Of a stretch of DNA of 64,000 nt, positions 9,277 through 16,582 are shown one piece after another. The position numbers and the translations under genes were made by a program. The notes beneath the pieces were generated by a model. The model searched no databases. It saw only the letters and a program-made list of their open reading frames with translations, and was not told the origin of the DNA. The DNA lies in contig DASUGI010000036.1 in NCBI GenBank assembly GCA_036274115.1, forward strand, positions 5,027 through 69,026, read 5' to 3'. Source of the DNA: JADLHS01 sp036274115 (GTDB taxonomy: Bacteria; Verrucomicrobiota; Verrucomicrobiia; Limisphaerales; JADLHS01). Numbering within the stretch: position 1 is the first letter of the stretch; every line of letters begins with the position of its first letter.

Positions 9277-10149
9277 CTATCCGTATATCGGCTCACCCGA
9301 CGCTTTCGTCAAGGCGTGGTAATTTTCGACCAGCTTCCGGGTCAACGACCCCGGTTTGCCGTTGCCAATCACCCGGCCATCGATCTTCACCACCGGCATA
9401 ATCTCCGCGCCCGTTCCTGTCAGGAAACATTCGTCCGCATTAAACAAATCATAACGCGTCAGATTCGGTTCAGAAACCTTGATCCCCAACTGCACCGCAA
9501 TATCCATCACCGTCCCGCGCGTAATACCATAAAGTGCCCCGGCCGACAGTGGCGGGGTGGATAACACCCCATTCTTGATAATGAACAAATTATCCGCAGT
9601 ACACTCAGCCACGAAGCCTTCGGCATTCAGCATCACCGCTTCCTCCACGCCGGCGTTGTTGGCCTCGATCTTTGCCAGGACGTTGTTGAGATAATTCAAC
9701 GACTTGATGGCCGGGTTCACCGCGCCGTGCAAATTGCGCACGGTCGGCACGGTGACAATATCCATCCCCTTCGCGTAAAGCTCCGCCGGGTAAACCTGAA
9801 TTTTCCCGGCAATGATAATCACCGACCCGTTCTTACAGTTCCGTGGATTCAAACCCAGCGTTCCCACGCCACGCGTCACCACCAACCGGATATAACCTTC
9901 CCGCAACTTGTTTCGGCGGCAGGTCTCGACCGTGGCCTTCATCAACTGCGCGTGCGTCATCGGCATCTCGAGCAGGATCGCCTTGGCGGAATAAAACAGC
10001 CGATCAATGTGTTCCTTTAATTTGAAGACGCGCCCATTGTAAATCCGGATGCCCTCAAAGACCCCGTCGCCATACAGCAATCCGTGATCGAACACGGACA
10101 CCTTGGCGTTCCATTCGTCGTAGTATTTCCCGTCAACAAAGACTTTCAT
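9277..10149 (-). CDS. ilvE: Branched-chain amino acid aminotransferase (class IV PLP)
   Basis: 290 aa, complete. Class IV aminotransferase: VSVFDHGLLYGDGVFEGIR at 17-35, probable PLP-binding Lys149 in NPAIKSLNYLNN, the family block EAVMLNAEGFVAECTADNLF, and GITRGTVMDIA and FLTGTGAEIMPV near the C-terminus. It is expected to interconvert branched-chain 2-oxoacids and amino acids with glutamate in the cytoplasm. D-amino acid transaminase and aminodeoxychorismate lyase share the fold, but length and motifs fit IlvE best. First gene of the mcsA-mcsB-clpC run. It is divergent from purE across a ~150-bp gap that should contain both promoters. Confidence 0.92.
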   Translation of the reverse strand: MKVFVDGKYYDEWNAKVSVFDHGLLYGDGVFEGIRIYNGRVFKLKEHIDRLFYSAKAILLEMPMTHAQLMKATVETCRRNKLREGYIRLVVTRGVGTLGLNPRNCKNGSVIIIAGKIQVYPAELYAKGMDIVTVPTVRNLHGAVNPAIKSLNYLNNVLAKIEANNAGVEEAVMLNAEGFVAECTADNLFIIKNGVLSTPPLSAGALYGITRGTVMDIAVQLGIKVSEPNLTRYDLFNADECFLTGTGAEIMPVVKIDGRVIGNGKPGSLTRKLVENYHALTKASGEPIYG

Positions 10150-10300
10150 TTCTAAACGGTGGCAAGCTAGGAGAAATAACAGGTCAACGCAAACGTGAAT
10201 TTAACTCGTGCCGCGCTCATTTTGCTTCCCTGCGGGCGTTTCCTGCTTATGCTCAATGCCGCCGCGCGCACCGTGGCAGGGAAACTTTTCAACCAACACA

Positions 10301-10789
10301 ATGAGCAAAATCACTGTAGGCATTTTGATGGGCAGCGACTCCGACTGGCCCACGATGAAAGCCGCCGCCGACGCCCTGAAGGAATTCGACATCGCGTCCG
10401 AAGCCAAAGTCATCTCCGCCCATCGCACTCCGCGTGACCTGGAGCAATACGTCTCCACCGCGCGCGAACGCGGCTTGCGCGTCCTCATCTGCGGCGCCGG
10501 CGGCGCGGCGCATCTACCCGGTGTCACCGCGGCCTTCACCACCCTGCCCGTCATCGGTGTTCCCATCATGGGCAAAGCACTGGATGGAATGGATTCCCTG
10601 CTCTCGATTGTTCAAATGCCACCCGGCGTCCCCGTCGCCACCGTGGGGGTCAACGCCGCGCGCAATGCCGGCTTGCTGGCCGCTCAAATCATCGGCAGCG
10701 GCGACGCCGCCATGCAAACCAAACTCGACGCGTTCAAGGAGAAGCTCGCTGCCGAATCCCGCGCCAAGAACAAGACTCTCGCGGCCTGA
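10301..10789 (+). CDS. purE: N5-carboxyaminoimidazole ribonucleotide mutase PurE
   Basis: 162 aa, normal for PurE class I. The N-terminal block MGSDSDWPTMKAAAD, SAHRTP, GAGGAAHLPGV and GVNAARNAGLLAAQI are diagnostic. It converts N5-CAIR to CAIR in purine biosynthesis. The frame is open further upstream, but the ATG at 10301 gives the standard N-terminus (MSKITVGILMGSDSD). PurK is not in the window. The 299 bp after the stop codon contain no gene and hold the repeat described at 10942-11074. Confidence 0.97.
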   Translation: MSKITVGILMGSDSDWPTMKAAADALKEFDIASEAKVISAHRTPRDLEQYVSTARERGLRVLICGAGGAAHLPGVTAAFTTLPVIGVPIMGKALDGMDSLLSIVQMPPGVPVATVGVNAARNAGLLAAQIIGSGDAAMQTKLDAFKEKLAAESRAKNKTLAA

Positions 10790-10941
10790 CCAAATGAACA
10801 GCCGCCTGACTATCTGCAATCCGCGTCGCCAGTCCTCTTTTGGACTGCGCCGGCAGAGCGCAGCGGCGACGACGCTTTCGCCCCACAGAGCAATCCACCA
10901 TTGGAACATTCAAAGTCACGCCGCACTCCACGGACGCGCCC

Positions 10942-11074
10942 GTAGCGCAGGTTTCCAACCTGCTGTATCGCGGATTTTCAATCCGCTTGCCGTGGAAAGT
11001 TTCTGCGATCTCAGGTCGTCGGGAGGTCTGCCGAATAGAATTCGGCGATACAGCAGGTTGCAAACCTGCGCTAC
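10942..11074. repeat. Nested palindromic element (REP/MITE-like)
   Basis: Two 29-nt arms, 10942-10970 and 11046-11074, are inverted copies with one mismatch; each arm contains its own hairpin (GCAGGTT-TCC-AACCTGC on the left). Two more hairpins lie inside: GCGGATT-TTC-AATCCGC (10970-10986) and GCCGAAT-AGA-ATTCGGC (11030-11046). The 133-bp unit could fold as one long cruciform or as a row of four hairpins. It ends 14 nt before the carbonic anhydrase start codon, so it lies in the 5' leader of that gene. A weaker, possibly related GC-rich repeat remnant is at about 10847-10890. From memory, similar sequences recur in Verrucomicrobiota genomes; not checked here. Confidence 0.85.
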
Positions 11075-11088
11075 GATTTCAGGCTGCC

Positions 11089-11727
11089 ATGCAAAAGCTC
11101 ATTGAAGGCGTTCACAGGTTTCAGCAGGATGAGTTTGGCAATTACCGCAAGCTGTTCAAGAAACTGTCGCGCGAAGGGCAGAACCCGCACACGCTGTTCA
11201 TCACCTGCTCGGACTCGCGCGTCCTGGCCGAGCTGATCACCCAGAGCAAGCCCGGCGATTTGTTCGTCGTCAAAAACATCGGCAACATCGTCCCGCCCGC
11301 CAACGCGGTGGGCAGCACCAACTCCACCGCCGCCGCCATCGAGTTCGCCATCGAGTCCCTCGAAGTGAGCGACATCGTCGTTTGCGGCCATTCTCAGTGC
11401 GGCGCCATGGAAGCCCTGCTCAAAGGCCTGCCAACGGAAAAACCCATGCCGCACCTTCAGGATTGGCTCGCGTTGGCCGCGCCCGTCCGCCACGTCCTCC
11501 ACACTCAATATCAACACCTGAAGAGCGACGCGGAACTGACCACCGCCGCTGCCGAAGAGAACGTCCTGTTCGCGCTGGAGAATCTCTACTCCTATCCCGG
11601 CGTGAAGAAGCGATTGGAGAACGGCTCCGTCCGACTGCACGGTTGGTTCTTCAAAATCGCCACCGCCGAACTGTTCGCGTTCGATCCGGAATCAAAACAG
11701 TTCCTGCCGTTGGTCACAGAGAAGTGA
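11089..11727 (+). CDS. Beta-class carbonic anhydrase
   Basis: 212 aa. Zinc ligands Cys40, His101 and Cys104 in TCSDSR and VVCGHSQCGAM, with the Asp42-Arg44 dyad, define the beta family. It catalyses CO2 + H2O to bicarbonate in the cytoplasm. The frame is open back to 10840, but the upstream codons come from the palindromic element, so the ATG at 11089, preceded by CAGGCTGCC, is chosen. Bicarbonate supply for the neighbouring PurE step is a possible but unproven link. Complete, with no unusual residues seen. Confidence 0.93.
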   Translation: MQKLIEGVHRFQQDEFGNYRKLFKKLSREGQNPHTLFITCSDSRVLAELITQSKPGDLFVVKNIGNIVPPANAVGSTNSTAAAIEFAIESLEVSDIVVCGHSQCGAMEALLKGLPTEKPMPHLQDWLALAAPVRHVLHTQYQHLKSDAELTTAAAEENVLFALENLYSYPGVKKRLENGSVRLHGWFFKIATAELFAFDPESKQFLPLVTEK

Positions 11728-11750
11728 ATCAAGTCACGCAGATCATTTCC

Positions 11751-12275
11751 ATGCAGGCACTCAGGATAGACTTGCGAGCAGACCAAGTTAAGCTGCGAGA
11801 GTACTTTAGAAAGCGTGTGGCCGAACACAATGCAGCCCTACATCCATTGCAGGTGGGTCTAGTGTCGGTAGGCTTCCAATTTGATCAATCTGGATGGGTG
11901 GCGCTTTACTTCGATACAAGGCGGCCCGCTCTGTGGGACGGCGAGTGGACGGTCCATCTAACCGGGAATACGATTGAGCATCCAACTTGGTTTGAGGCCG
12001 TAGACAAGTTCTGTGAAGGTGAGCCATTCGAGATCATTGATCTGGCCGGAGTCCTCCGTCAGTTATCAGTTCAGTCTCTATACGGACAGAGTGTCGATGC
12101 CTACTTCTCCCAGTTGTTCGGAACCTTCATACTTGATTCAATGAGAACGTTCGTTGCTCAGGGAATTTTCTCTACGCTGCCAAAAGTGCCGCGCTGTCCT
12201 TACGTCGTCGAGTCTCTCCCCGGAGGCTTCACTTGGCCGTCCCTGAATGAGTATGGCACCAAGAATATCCTCTAG
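11751..12275 (+). CDS. Hypothetical protein, 174 aa
   Basis: An ATG at 11751 opens a 174-aa frame 23 bp after the carbonic anhydrase stop. The product is acidic to neutral and probably cytoplasmic (no signal peptide or TM): MQALRIDLRADQVKLREYFR, then a beta-rich block (GLVSVGFQFDQSGWVALYFD) and an aromatic C-terminus (GGFTWPSLNEYGTKNIL). I do not recognise the family. Size and style recall immunity or DUF4303-like proteins, but no diagnostic motif supports that. The DNA looks lower in GC than its neighbours, which could mean recent acquisition. The frame is open further upstream into the carbonic anhydrase gene, but that extension is an out-of-frame shadow. Converges on the GH28 gene. Confidence 0.6.
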   Translation: MQALRIDLRADQVKLREYFRKRVAEHNAALHPLQVGLVSVGFQFDQSGWVALYFDTRRPALWDGEWTVHLTGNTIEHPTWFEAVDKFCEGEPFEIIDLAGVLRQLSVQSLYGQSVDAYFSQLFGTFILDSMRTFVAQGIFSTLPKVPRCPYVVESLPGGFTWPSLNEYGTKNIL

Positions 12276-12297
12276 CCCTGCTTAAACCGTCCACCAT

Positions 12298-13785
12298 TCA
12301 CTTCGCCGCCTCTAATCCCGCCACCTCCGCATCCTTCACGATAACCGGCTCGCCCTTCTTGGGGCTGATCTTCACGTTCCTGAGTTGAACGCCTTTCGCA
12401 TTGCGGATTTCCAATCCCTTTTCTTCGGCGGTGATGGTTACGTTCTCCAGCAGGACATTCTCAATCTGACTTTCCGGCAGGCCCACAATGACTCCCGCTC
12501 CCTTGCTGCTCGTCGCCGTCAAATTCCTGATGGTGATGTTCCGGTATTTCGGTGTGGTTGCAGTGACTGGCTGGGCCGTATCCGTCGCCGGAATCTTCGG
12601 ATAGTAGCTCGTGATGGTAATCGCGCCGCGCACATCCTTCATCGTGATGTCTTCGCAGACCAGATTCTCCACCGTGCCGCCGCGTTTGCGATCCGACTTG
12701 ATGCGAATGCCATTGTCCGTGTTCTCAAACGTGCAATTCTTCACCAGCACATTCTTCACCCCGCCCACGGTTTCACTGCCAATGCTCATGCCGTGACCGT
12801 GCTTGAACGTGCAATCCGTGATCGTCAAATCTTCACAGGCAAACTCGCGCCCATCCATCCGCTTGCCAGACTTCACCGCCACGTTGTCGTCGCCCACATC
12901 AATCAGGCATTTGGTAATCGTCACCCGCCGGCTCACGCTGGGGTCAATCGCGTCCGTGTTCGCCGCGCTTTCCGGCGCGAGAATCGTCACGTTCGTAATC
13001 AACACGTCATCGCACTCTGTCGGCACGAGATGGAACTTGGGCGCGTTCTGAATCGTCACATCGCGCACCACGAGATTCTTCACCCGCGTCAGCACAATCA
13101 GATTCGGTCGGGGCAACGTATAGCCCGACACCTTCCGCCGCGCTTCCTCCGCCGCTTCCCACCACACCGCGCCACTGCCCTCAATTGTCCCCTTGCCCGC
13201 AATGGTGACATTCTCCAAATCCTTTCCGCTGATGAACGGGACGAAGTCTCCATTGCCCTTTGCCTTCGTCCAATCGCCCGGCGTTTTCATGAAGTCGTTT
13301 TGATTTGTCGAAGCCAGCAACATCGCTCCCTCTTCAATCAACAAAGTCGTCTTCGTGCGAATCGTCAGCGGCTGGCTCAAATACGTCCCTTTCGGCAGCA
13401 CGACCGTGCCGCCCGCCTTGCCGGATTCATCCAGCGCTTTCTGAATCGCCGCAGTATCGAGAGTCACCCCGTCGCCCTTAGCCCCGAGTTCACGCACGTT
13501 GAAAATCTTTGAGGTCTGCGCTTGCACTGCGCCACAAACGATGAGCAAGACCACCACCGTCGCCACCGACATGAGGCGGATGCGCCGCCCGGAGCGCGGA
13601 CCACTGAGTCCGCGCGAACCCAACTCTCGGAACTCGCGGACTCGGCGGTCCGCGCTCCTGATTCTCCGGGAGCGCTGGCGTCCCGCCGGCGAGTTACTGA
13701 TGGTTCGGCCGCCTTGCCGACGGGACGTCGGCGCTCCCAGGTTCACGTCGCCGGTTAAGTTCACGCTCGAGAGCATTCGCTTCAT
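12298..13785 (-). CDS. Polygalacturonase-like GH28 with repeat-encoded N-terminus
   Basis: 495 aa. GH28 right-handed beta-helix: N-terminal IFNVRELGAKGDGVTLDTAA, then ANTDAIDPS (catalytic Asp), VGDDNVAVKSG (second Asp pair; Asn replaces the usual Cys), GHGMSIGSE (His) and NGIRIKSD (substrate-binding RIK). It should hydrolyse alpha-1,4-galacturonan or related pectic oligosaccharides outside the cytoplasm. Signal peptide: MSVATVVVLLIVCGAVQA, starting at residue 72. Residues 16-65 are encoded by two palindromic repeats, so translation may start either at ATG 13785, 5 bp after the CE8 stop, or at ATG 13572 next to the signal peptide. Second gene of a CE8-GH28 pair. Confidence 0.9.
   Translation of the reverse strand: MKRMLSSVNLTGDVNLGAPTSRRQGGRTISNSPAGRQRSRRIRSADRRVREFRELGSRGLSGPRSGRRIRLMSVATVVVLLIVCGAVQAQTSKIFNVRELGAKGDGVTLDTAAIQKALDESGKAGGTVVLPKGTYLSQPLTIRTKTTLLIEEGAMLLASTNQNDFMKTPGDWTKAKGNGDFVPFISGKDLENVTIAGKGTIEGSGAVWWEAAEEARRKVSGYTLPRPNLIVLTRVKNLVVRDVTIQNAPKFHLVPTECDDVLITNVTILAPESAANTDAIDPSVSRRVTITKCLIDVGDDNVAVKSGKRMDGREFACEDLTITDCTFKHGHGMSIGSETVGGVKNVLVKNCTFENTDNGIRIKSDRKRGGTVENLVCEDITMKDVRGAITITSYYPKIPATDTAQPVTATTPKYRNITIRNLTATSSKGAGVIVGLPESQIENVLLENVTITAEEKGLEIRNAKGVQLRNVKISPKKGEPVIVKDAEVAGLEAAK
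13591..13658. repeat. Palindromic element A inside the GH28 5' region
   Basis: 24-nt arms 13591-13614 and 13635-13658 are inverted copies with two mismatches (core GGAGCGCGGACC ... GGTCCGCGCTCC). On the coding strand it is read in frame as an Arg-rich segment (SADRRVREFRELGSRG). It lies directly 5' of the codons for the GH28 signal peptide. Confidence 0.8.
13668..13738. repeat. Palindromic element B inside the GH28 5' region
   Basis: 18-nt arms 13668-13685 and 13721-13738 are inverted copies with two mismatches (GGGAGCGC ... GCGCTCCC), spaced by 35 nt. It is 10 nt from element A and is read in frame in the GH28 gene as an Arg/Gly-rich stretch (LGAPTSRRQGGRTISN). Its sequence differs from element A, so two families have landed side by side. 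Confidence 0.8.
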
Positions 13786-13790
13786 CTTGT

Positions 13791-14789
13791 TTAGTATTTT
13801 CCCTGCGCCAGTGGATTCCAGCCATCCTGCCCACCCAGCACTGCGTTCACGCTGATCTGTCTGGCCTCAGCCTCAGCCAATTGCCTGGCCCATTTCACCC
13901 GTTTGCCGTCATTCGCGCCCGCCCCCGTGCTGCCGAACTCAGCATAACGCGTCGTCTTCTCCCGATCGGGTTTGCCCCAATTGTTCCAACCCTCAGGTCG
14001 GACGACTTCCGACATCTTCGTGTTCAAGAACGCCACCGCTGCAAAGTCGCGCCAGGGCCGTCCCAAATACGTCTTCGCCCCTGGAACACCCGTAATCTCA
14101 CAATTCGAAAAGACGTATCCATACCGATTCGTATCCGGCGTGGAAGCCGCAGTGATGTAGCCGTCGCGCAAGCAATGAATCTTGCATCGCTCGAACCAAC
14201 ACGTTGCGCCACCGAAAATAAAATCCACGTGCCCTTCGATGTAACAATTCTCGAAGTAATGCCGACCGCGATTCACCAGAATCGTGTCCTGCCAGCCAAG
14301 GAAACGGCAGTTGCGAAACACCGCGCGATCGCCATCCACTCGAATCGCCAATGCCTGCCCAACCGGCCCGGCAGAATTCTCAAACGTGAGGTTCTCCGCC
14401 GTGAAATCCTCGGCATCGATTTGCACCGACGGCGTGCGGAAGGTGCCAATGGGCTTTCCATCCGGCCCGGTCAGGTTCGCGTTGAGATTGTAAGTCAGAA
14501 TCGTTTTCTCCGCGTTCTCGCCAACGAGATGGAAAAAGCGTTTCTCGCGCTGGATATAAAGCACCTCGCGATAAGTTCCCGGCTTGATGCGAATGACCAC
14601 TGGATTGGTCGCAAAGCCCATGGGCACGGACATAATCGCCGCCTGCACATTCGTGAACTGGCCGCTGCCGTCCTGGGCGACAGAAATCTCTGTCACGCGC
14701 AGCGAAGCGGCAGACGCCGGCGCCGATGCTGCACAACCTGCGCTCAGTGCGGCGAGTAAGGCGACAAAGATTCGAAGTCTGGCTTTCAT
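13791..14789 (-). CDS. Pectinesterase CE8, lipoprotein
   Basis: 332 aa. The signal peptide ends in a lipobox (LSAGC, Cys19), so a lipid-anchored product is predicted. CE8 motifs in order: IKPGTYREVLYI, VGQALAIRVDGD, FLGWQDTILVN (first Asp), GHVDFIFGGATCWFE (second Asp), and TYLGRPWRDFA (Arg). It de-methylates homogalacturonan, producing the pectate used by lyases and GH28. Five bp separate its stop from the GH28 start, so the two are probably co-transcribed. Upstream, a 185-bp gap with an inverted repeat separates it from the GH43 gene on the same strand. Confidence 0.93.
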   Translation of the reverse strand: MKARLRIFVALLAALSAGCAASAPASAASLRVTEISVAQDGSGQFTNVQAAIMSVPMGFATNPVVIRIKPGTYREVLYIQREKRFFHLVGENAEKTILTYNLNANLTGPDGKPIGTFRTPSVQIDAEDFTAENLTFENSAGPVGQALAIRVDGDRAVFRNCRFLGWQDTILVNRGRHYFENCYIEGHVDFIFGGATCWFERCKIHCLRDGYITAASTPDTNRYGYVFSNCEITGVPGAKTYLGRPWRDFAAVAFLNTKMSEVVRPEGWNNWGKPDREKTTRYAEFGSTGAGANDGKRVKWARQLAEAEARQISVNAVLGGQDGWNPLAQGKY

Positions 14790-14887
14790 GCTTGAATTGG
14801 ATTGCGCTGAAGTTAGACGGCAGTGGCGACAAAGTCAGGCCGCACGTTCTGCAAAGCAGCTTGAATATTCGGCATGACCTCAAGAAC

Positions 14888-14958
14888 GTAGCCGCCGACG
14901 TCAGGAGGCGGATTGGTTTGATCACTTGACTGATCCGCCTCCACACGTCGGCGGCTAC
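14888..14958. repeat. Intergenic inverted repeat, same family as the one inside GH43
   Basis: 26-nt arms 14888-14913 and 14933-14958 are inverted copies with two mismatches (GTAGCCGCCGACGT ... ACGTCGGCGGCTAC) around a 19-nt loop. If translated in one minus-strand frame it would read VAADVWRR ... LLTSAAT, closely parallel to the peptide that the GH43 copy encodes. It lies in the 185-bp gap between GH43 and CE8 (14790-14974), 17 bp beyond the GH43 stop. It could act as an mRNA 3' end, but there is no T-tract. Confidence 0.85.
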
Positions 14959-14974
14959 AACGCAAGACGGAGAT

Positions 14975-16582
14975 TCACACAAGCTCGCCACAGAAGCGGA
15001 AGTAATCGAAATCCGCGAAGCCGCCAGCCTTGCCGATGCGCGAACAATACACACCAACCTTTGCGCCAATCCATTTGCCCGCGACGGCCTGGAAGCTGTC
15101 GGGAACGGAATGCTGCACACCAGTACCAGTCACGACACTGAAGCGGCACACACCACCGTCTCCCACGCTGACGCGGAGCCGCGCTGAGGCGTCTGGCACT
15201 TTCACCAAAACTTGATCGCGACCATTGAGCCGGAAGATGACGCAGCATTCTCCGCCGCACTTTCGCAGCGCCAATGTCGTGTGAACTCCTCCCGTCACCA
15301 CCAACCCCGCTTCATCGCCGTCCTCGGCTGGCGACAACTCCAGTTGGGTATCCACGGTGAAGGCGCGCGCCGGAAATTTTTGCAACAGGAGATGCGGCAT
15401 CCTGGCAAGATCATTGTCAGGCGCGGCCTGCGCGTAGAGCCGCAGCCATCCGGGTCGCGCGGTAAGCGAATGCCACTCGTCCCGGTGATTCGCATACCAC
15501 TGCCATTGCAGACCTAATTTAGAGGACGTGAATTCGTCGCTGGTCTGAAGAATCGTAGCAGCCGGCGTCAGGAGGCACGGACTTCGTTCCGCTTTGAGCC
15601 TCGTCACCTCGGCTGCTACCGGCTTTTGAAAATGAGCCACGGGTTCACCAATGCCGTTGCCGTCCTGGTCACGGCCAATCAATGGCCAGCCATCCTGCCA
15701 CTCGACCGGCTGCAAATGAACGATGCGGCCATAAACTCCCGCGTCCTGAAAATGCAGAAACCACCATTCGCCTTGCGCGGTTGCTATCATCCCACCCTGG
15801 TGCGGTCCATTCACCGGAGTATTGCCTTGTTCGAGCACGATCCGGTCTTCGTAGGGACCAAAAATGTTCCGCGACCGCAAACACGTTTGCCAACCGGTCG
15901 TCACGCCGCCTGCCGGCGCGAGAAGGTAGTACCACCCATCGCGCTTCAGAAACTTCGGGCCTTCAATCGTGTGCTGGCGTTCGGGTTGATCGAAAACGAT
16001 CTGGCCTTCGCCCAGCAAACGCGAGCCGTCCGGTGACATCGGACAAACGCGCAACTTGTGTTTCAGTCCCGAACGCGAATGCGCATAGGCGTGGGCCAGA
16101 TAGGCTTTGCCATCGTCGTCCCAAAGCGGACACGGATCAATCAGCCCCTTGCCCGCTTGCACCAAATGCGGCTCCGTCCATTGGCCACGCGGATCGTCGG
16201 CCGTGATTACGTAAATGCCTTCGTCCGGCGTGGGAAAGAAAATCCAGAACTTGCCCGCGTGAAAGCGAATGCTCGGCGCCCAGACTCCGCAGCCGTGTTG
16301 AACCTCGTTGTAGCAGTCACCCGGAACATTCTTCAACGCGTGATTTACCAGCGTCCAATTCACCAGGTCGCGCGAATGCAGGATCGGCAGTCCGGGCGTG
16401 CAATTGAACGATGATGCCGTCATCCAGAAATCATCCCCGTGTCGAATCACATCCGGATCAGAGTAGTCCGCGTAAAGAATCGGATTACGATACGTGCCGT
16501 CGCCGCAATCCGGCGTCCACGGATACGCGTAGTTCACTTGCGTAGCAGTTGAATCTGCCACGCCTTTTTCCGTTGCCTTCAT
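14975..16582 (-). CDS. GH43 glycosidase (beta-xylosidase/arabinofuranosidase type)
   Basis: 535 aa, no signal peptide, so probably cytoplasmic. Five-bladed propeller GH43 domain about residues 25-315: catalytic base Asp in YSDPDVIRHGDDFWMTAS, HGCGVWAPSIRFH, and acid Glu in TIEGPKFLKRDGWYYLLAP. The C-terminal beta-sandwich (TSDEFTSSKLGLQWQW onward) is the usual GH43 accessory domain. Residues 322-343, in the linker between the two, are encoded by a palindromic repeat (VAAEVTRLKAER ... LLTPAAT). It overlaps the transporter gene by 4 nt (ATGA). Likely role: hydrolysis of imported arabino- or xylo-oligosaccharides from pectin side chains. Exact specificity cannot be read from sequence. Confidence 0.9.
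   Translation of the reverse strand: MKATEKGVADSTATQVNYAYPWTPDCGDGTYRNPILYADYSDPDVIRHGDDFWMTASSFNCTPGLPILHSRDLVNWTLVNHALKNVPGDCYNEVQHGCGVWAPSIRFHAGKFWIFFPTPDEGIYVITADDPRGQWTEPHLVQAGKGLIDPCPLWDDDGKAYLAHAYAHSRSGLKHKLRVCPMSPDGSRLLGEGQIVFDQPERQHTIEGPKFLKRDGWYYLLAPAGGVTTGWQTCLRSRNIFGPYEDRIVLEQGNTPVNGPHQGGMIATAQGEWWFLHFQDAGVYGRIVHLQPVEWQDGWPLIGRDQDGNGIGEPVAHFQKPVAAEVTRLKAERSPCLLTPAATILQTSDEFTSSKLGLQWQWYANHRDEWHSLTARPGWLRLYAQAAPDNDLARMPHLLLQKFPARAFTVDTQLELSPAEDGDEAGLVVTGGVHTTLALRKCGGECCVIFRLNGRDQVLVKVPDASARLRVSVGDGGVCRFSVVTGTGVQHSVPDSFQAVAGKWIGAKVGVYCSRIGKAGGFADFDYFRFCGELV
15555..15619. repeat. In-frame palindromic repeat inside the GH43 gene
   Basis: 22-nt arms 15555-15576 and 15598-15619 are inverted copies at 18 of 22 positions (GTAGCAGCCG ... 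CGGCTGCTAC). The left arm matches the left arm of the intergenic element at 14888 (GTAGC[A/C]GCCG[G/A]CGTCAGGAGGC). It is read without stop or frameshift as part of GH43, between catalytic and accessory domains. Confidence 0.8.

Noticed and set aside
10840..11088. N-terminal extension of the carbonic anhydrase
   Set aside because: Encoded by the nested palindromic repeat; beta-carbonic anhydrases start near the MQKLIEGVHRF block.
10942..15619. CRISPR array
   Set aside because: Repeats are inverted, of different families and without regular spacers.
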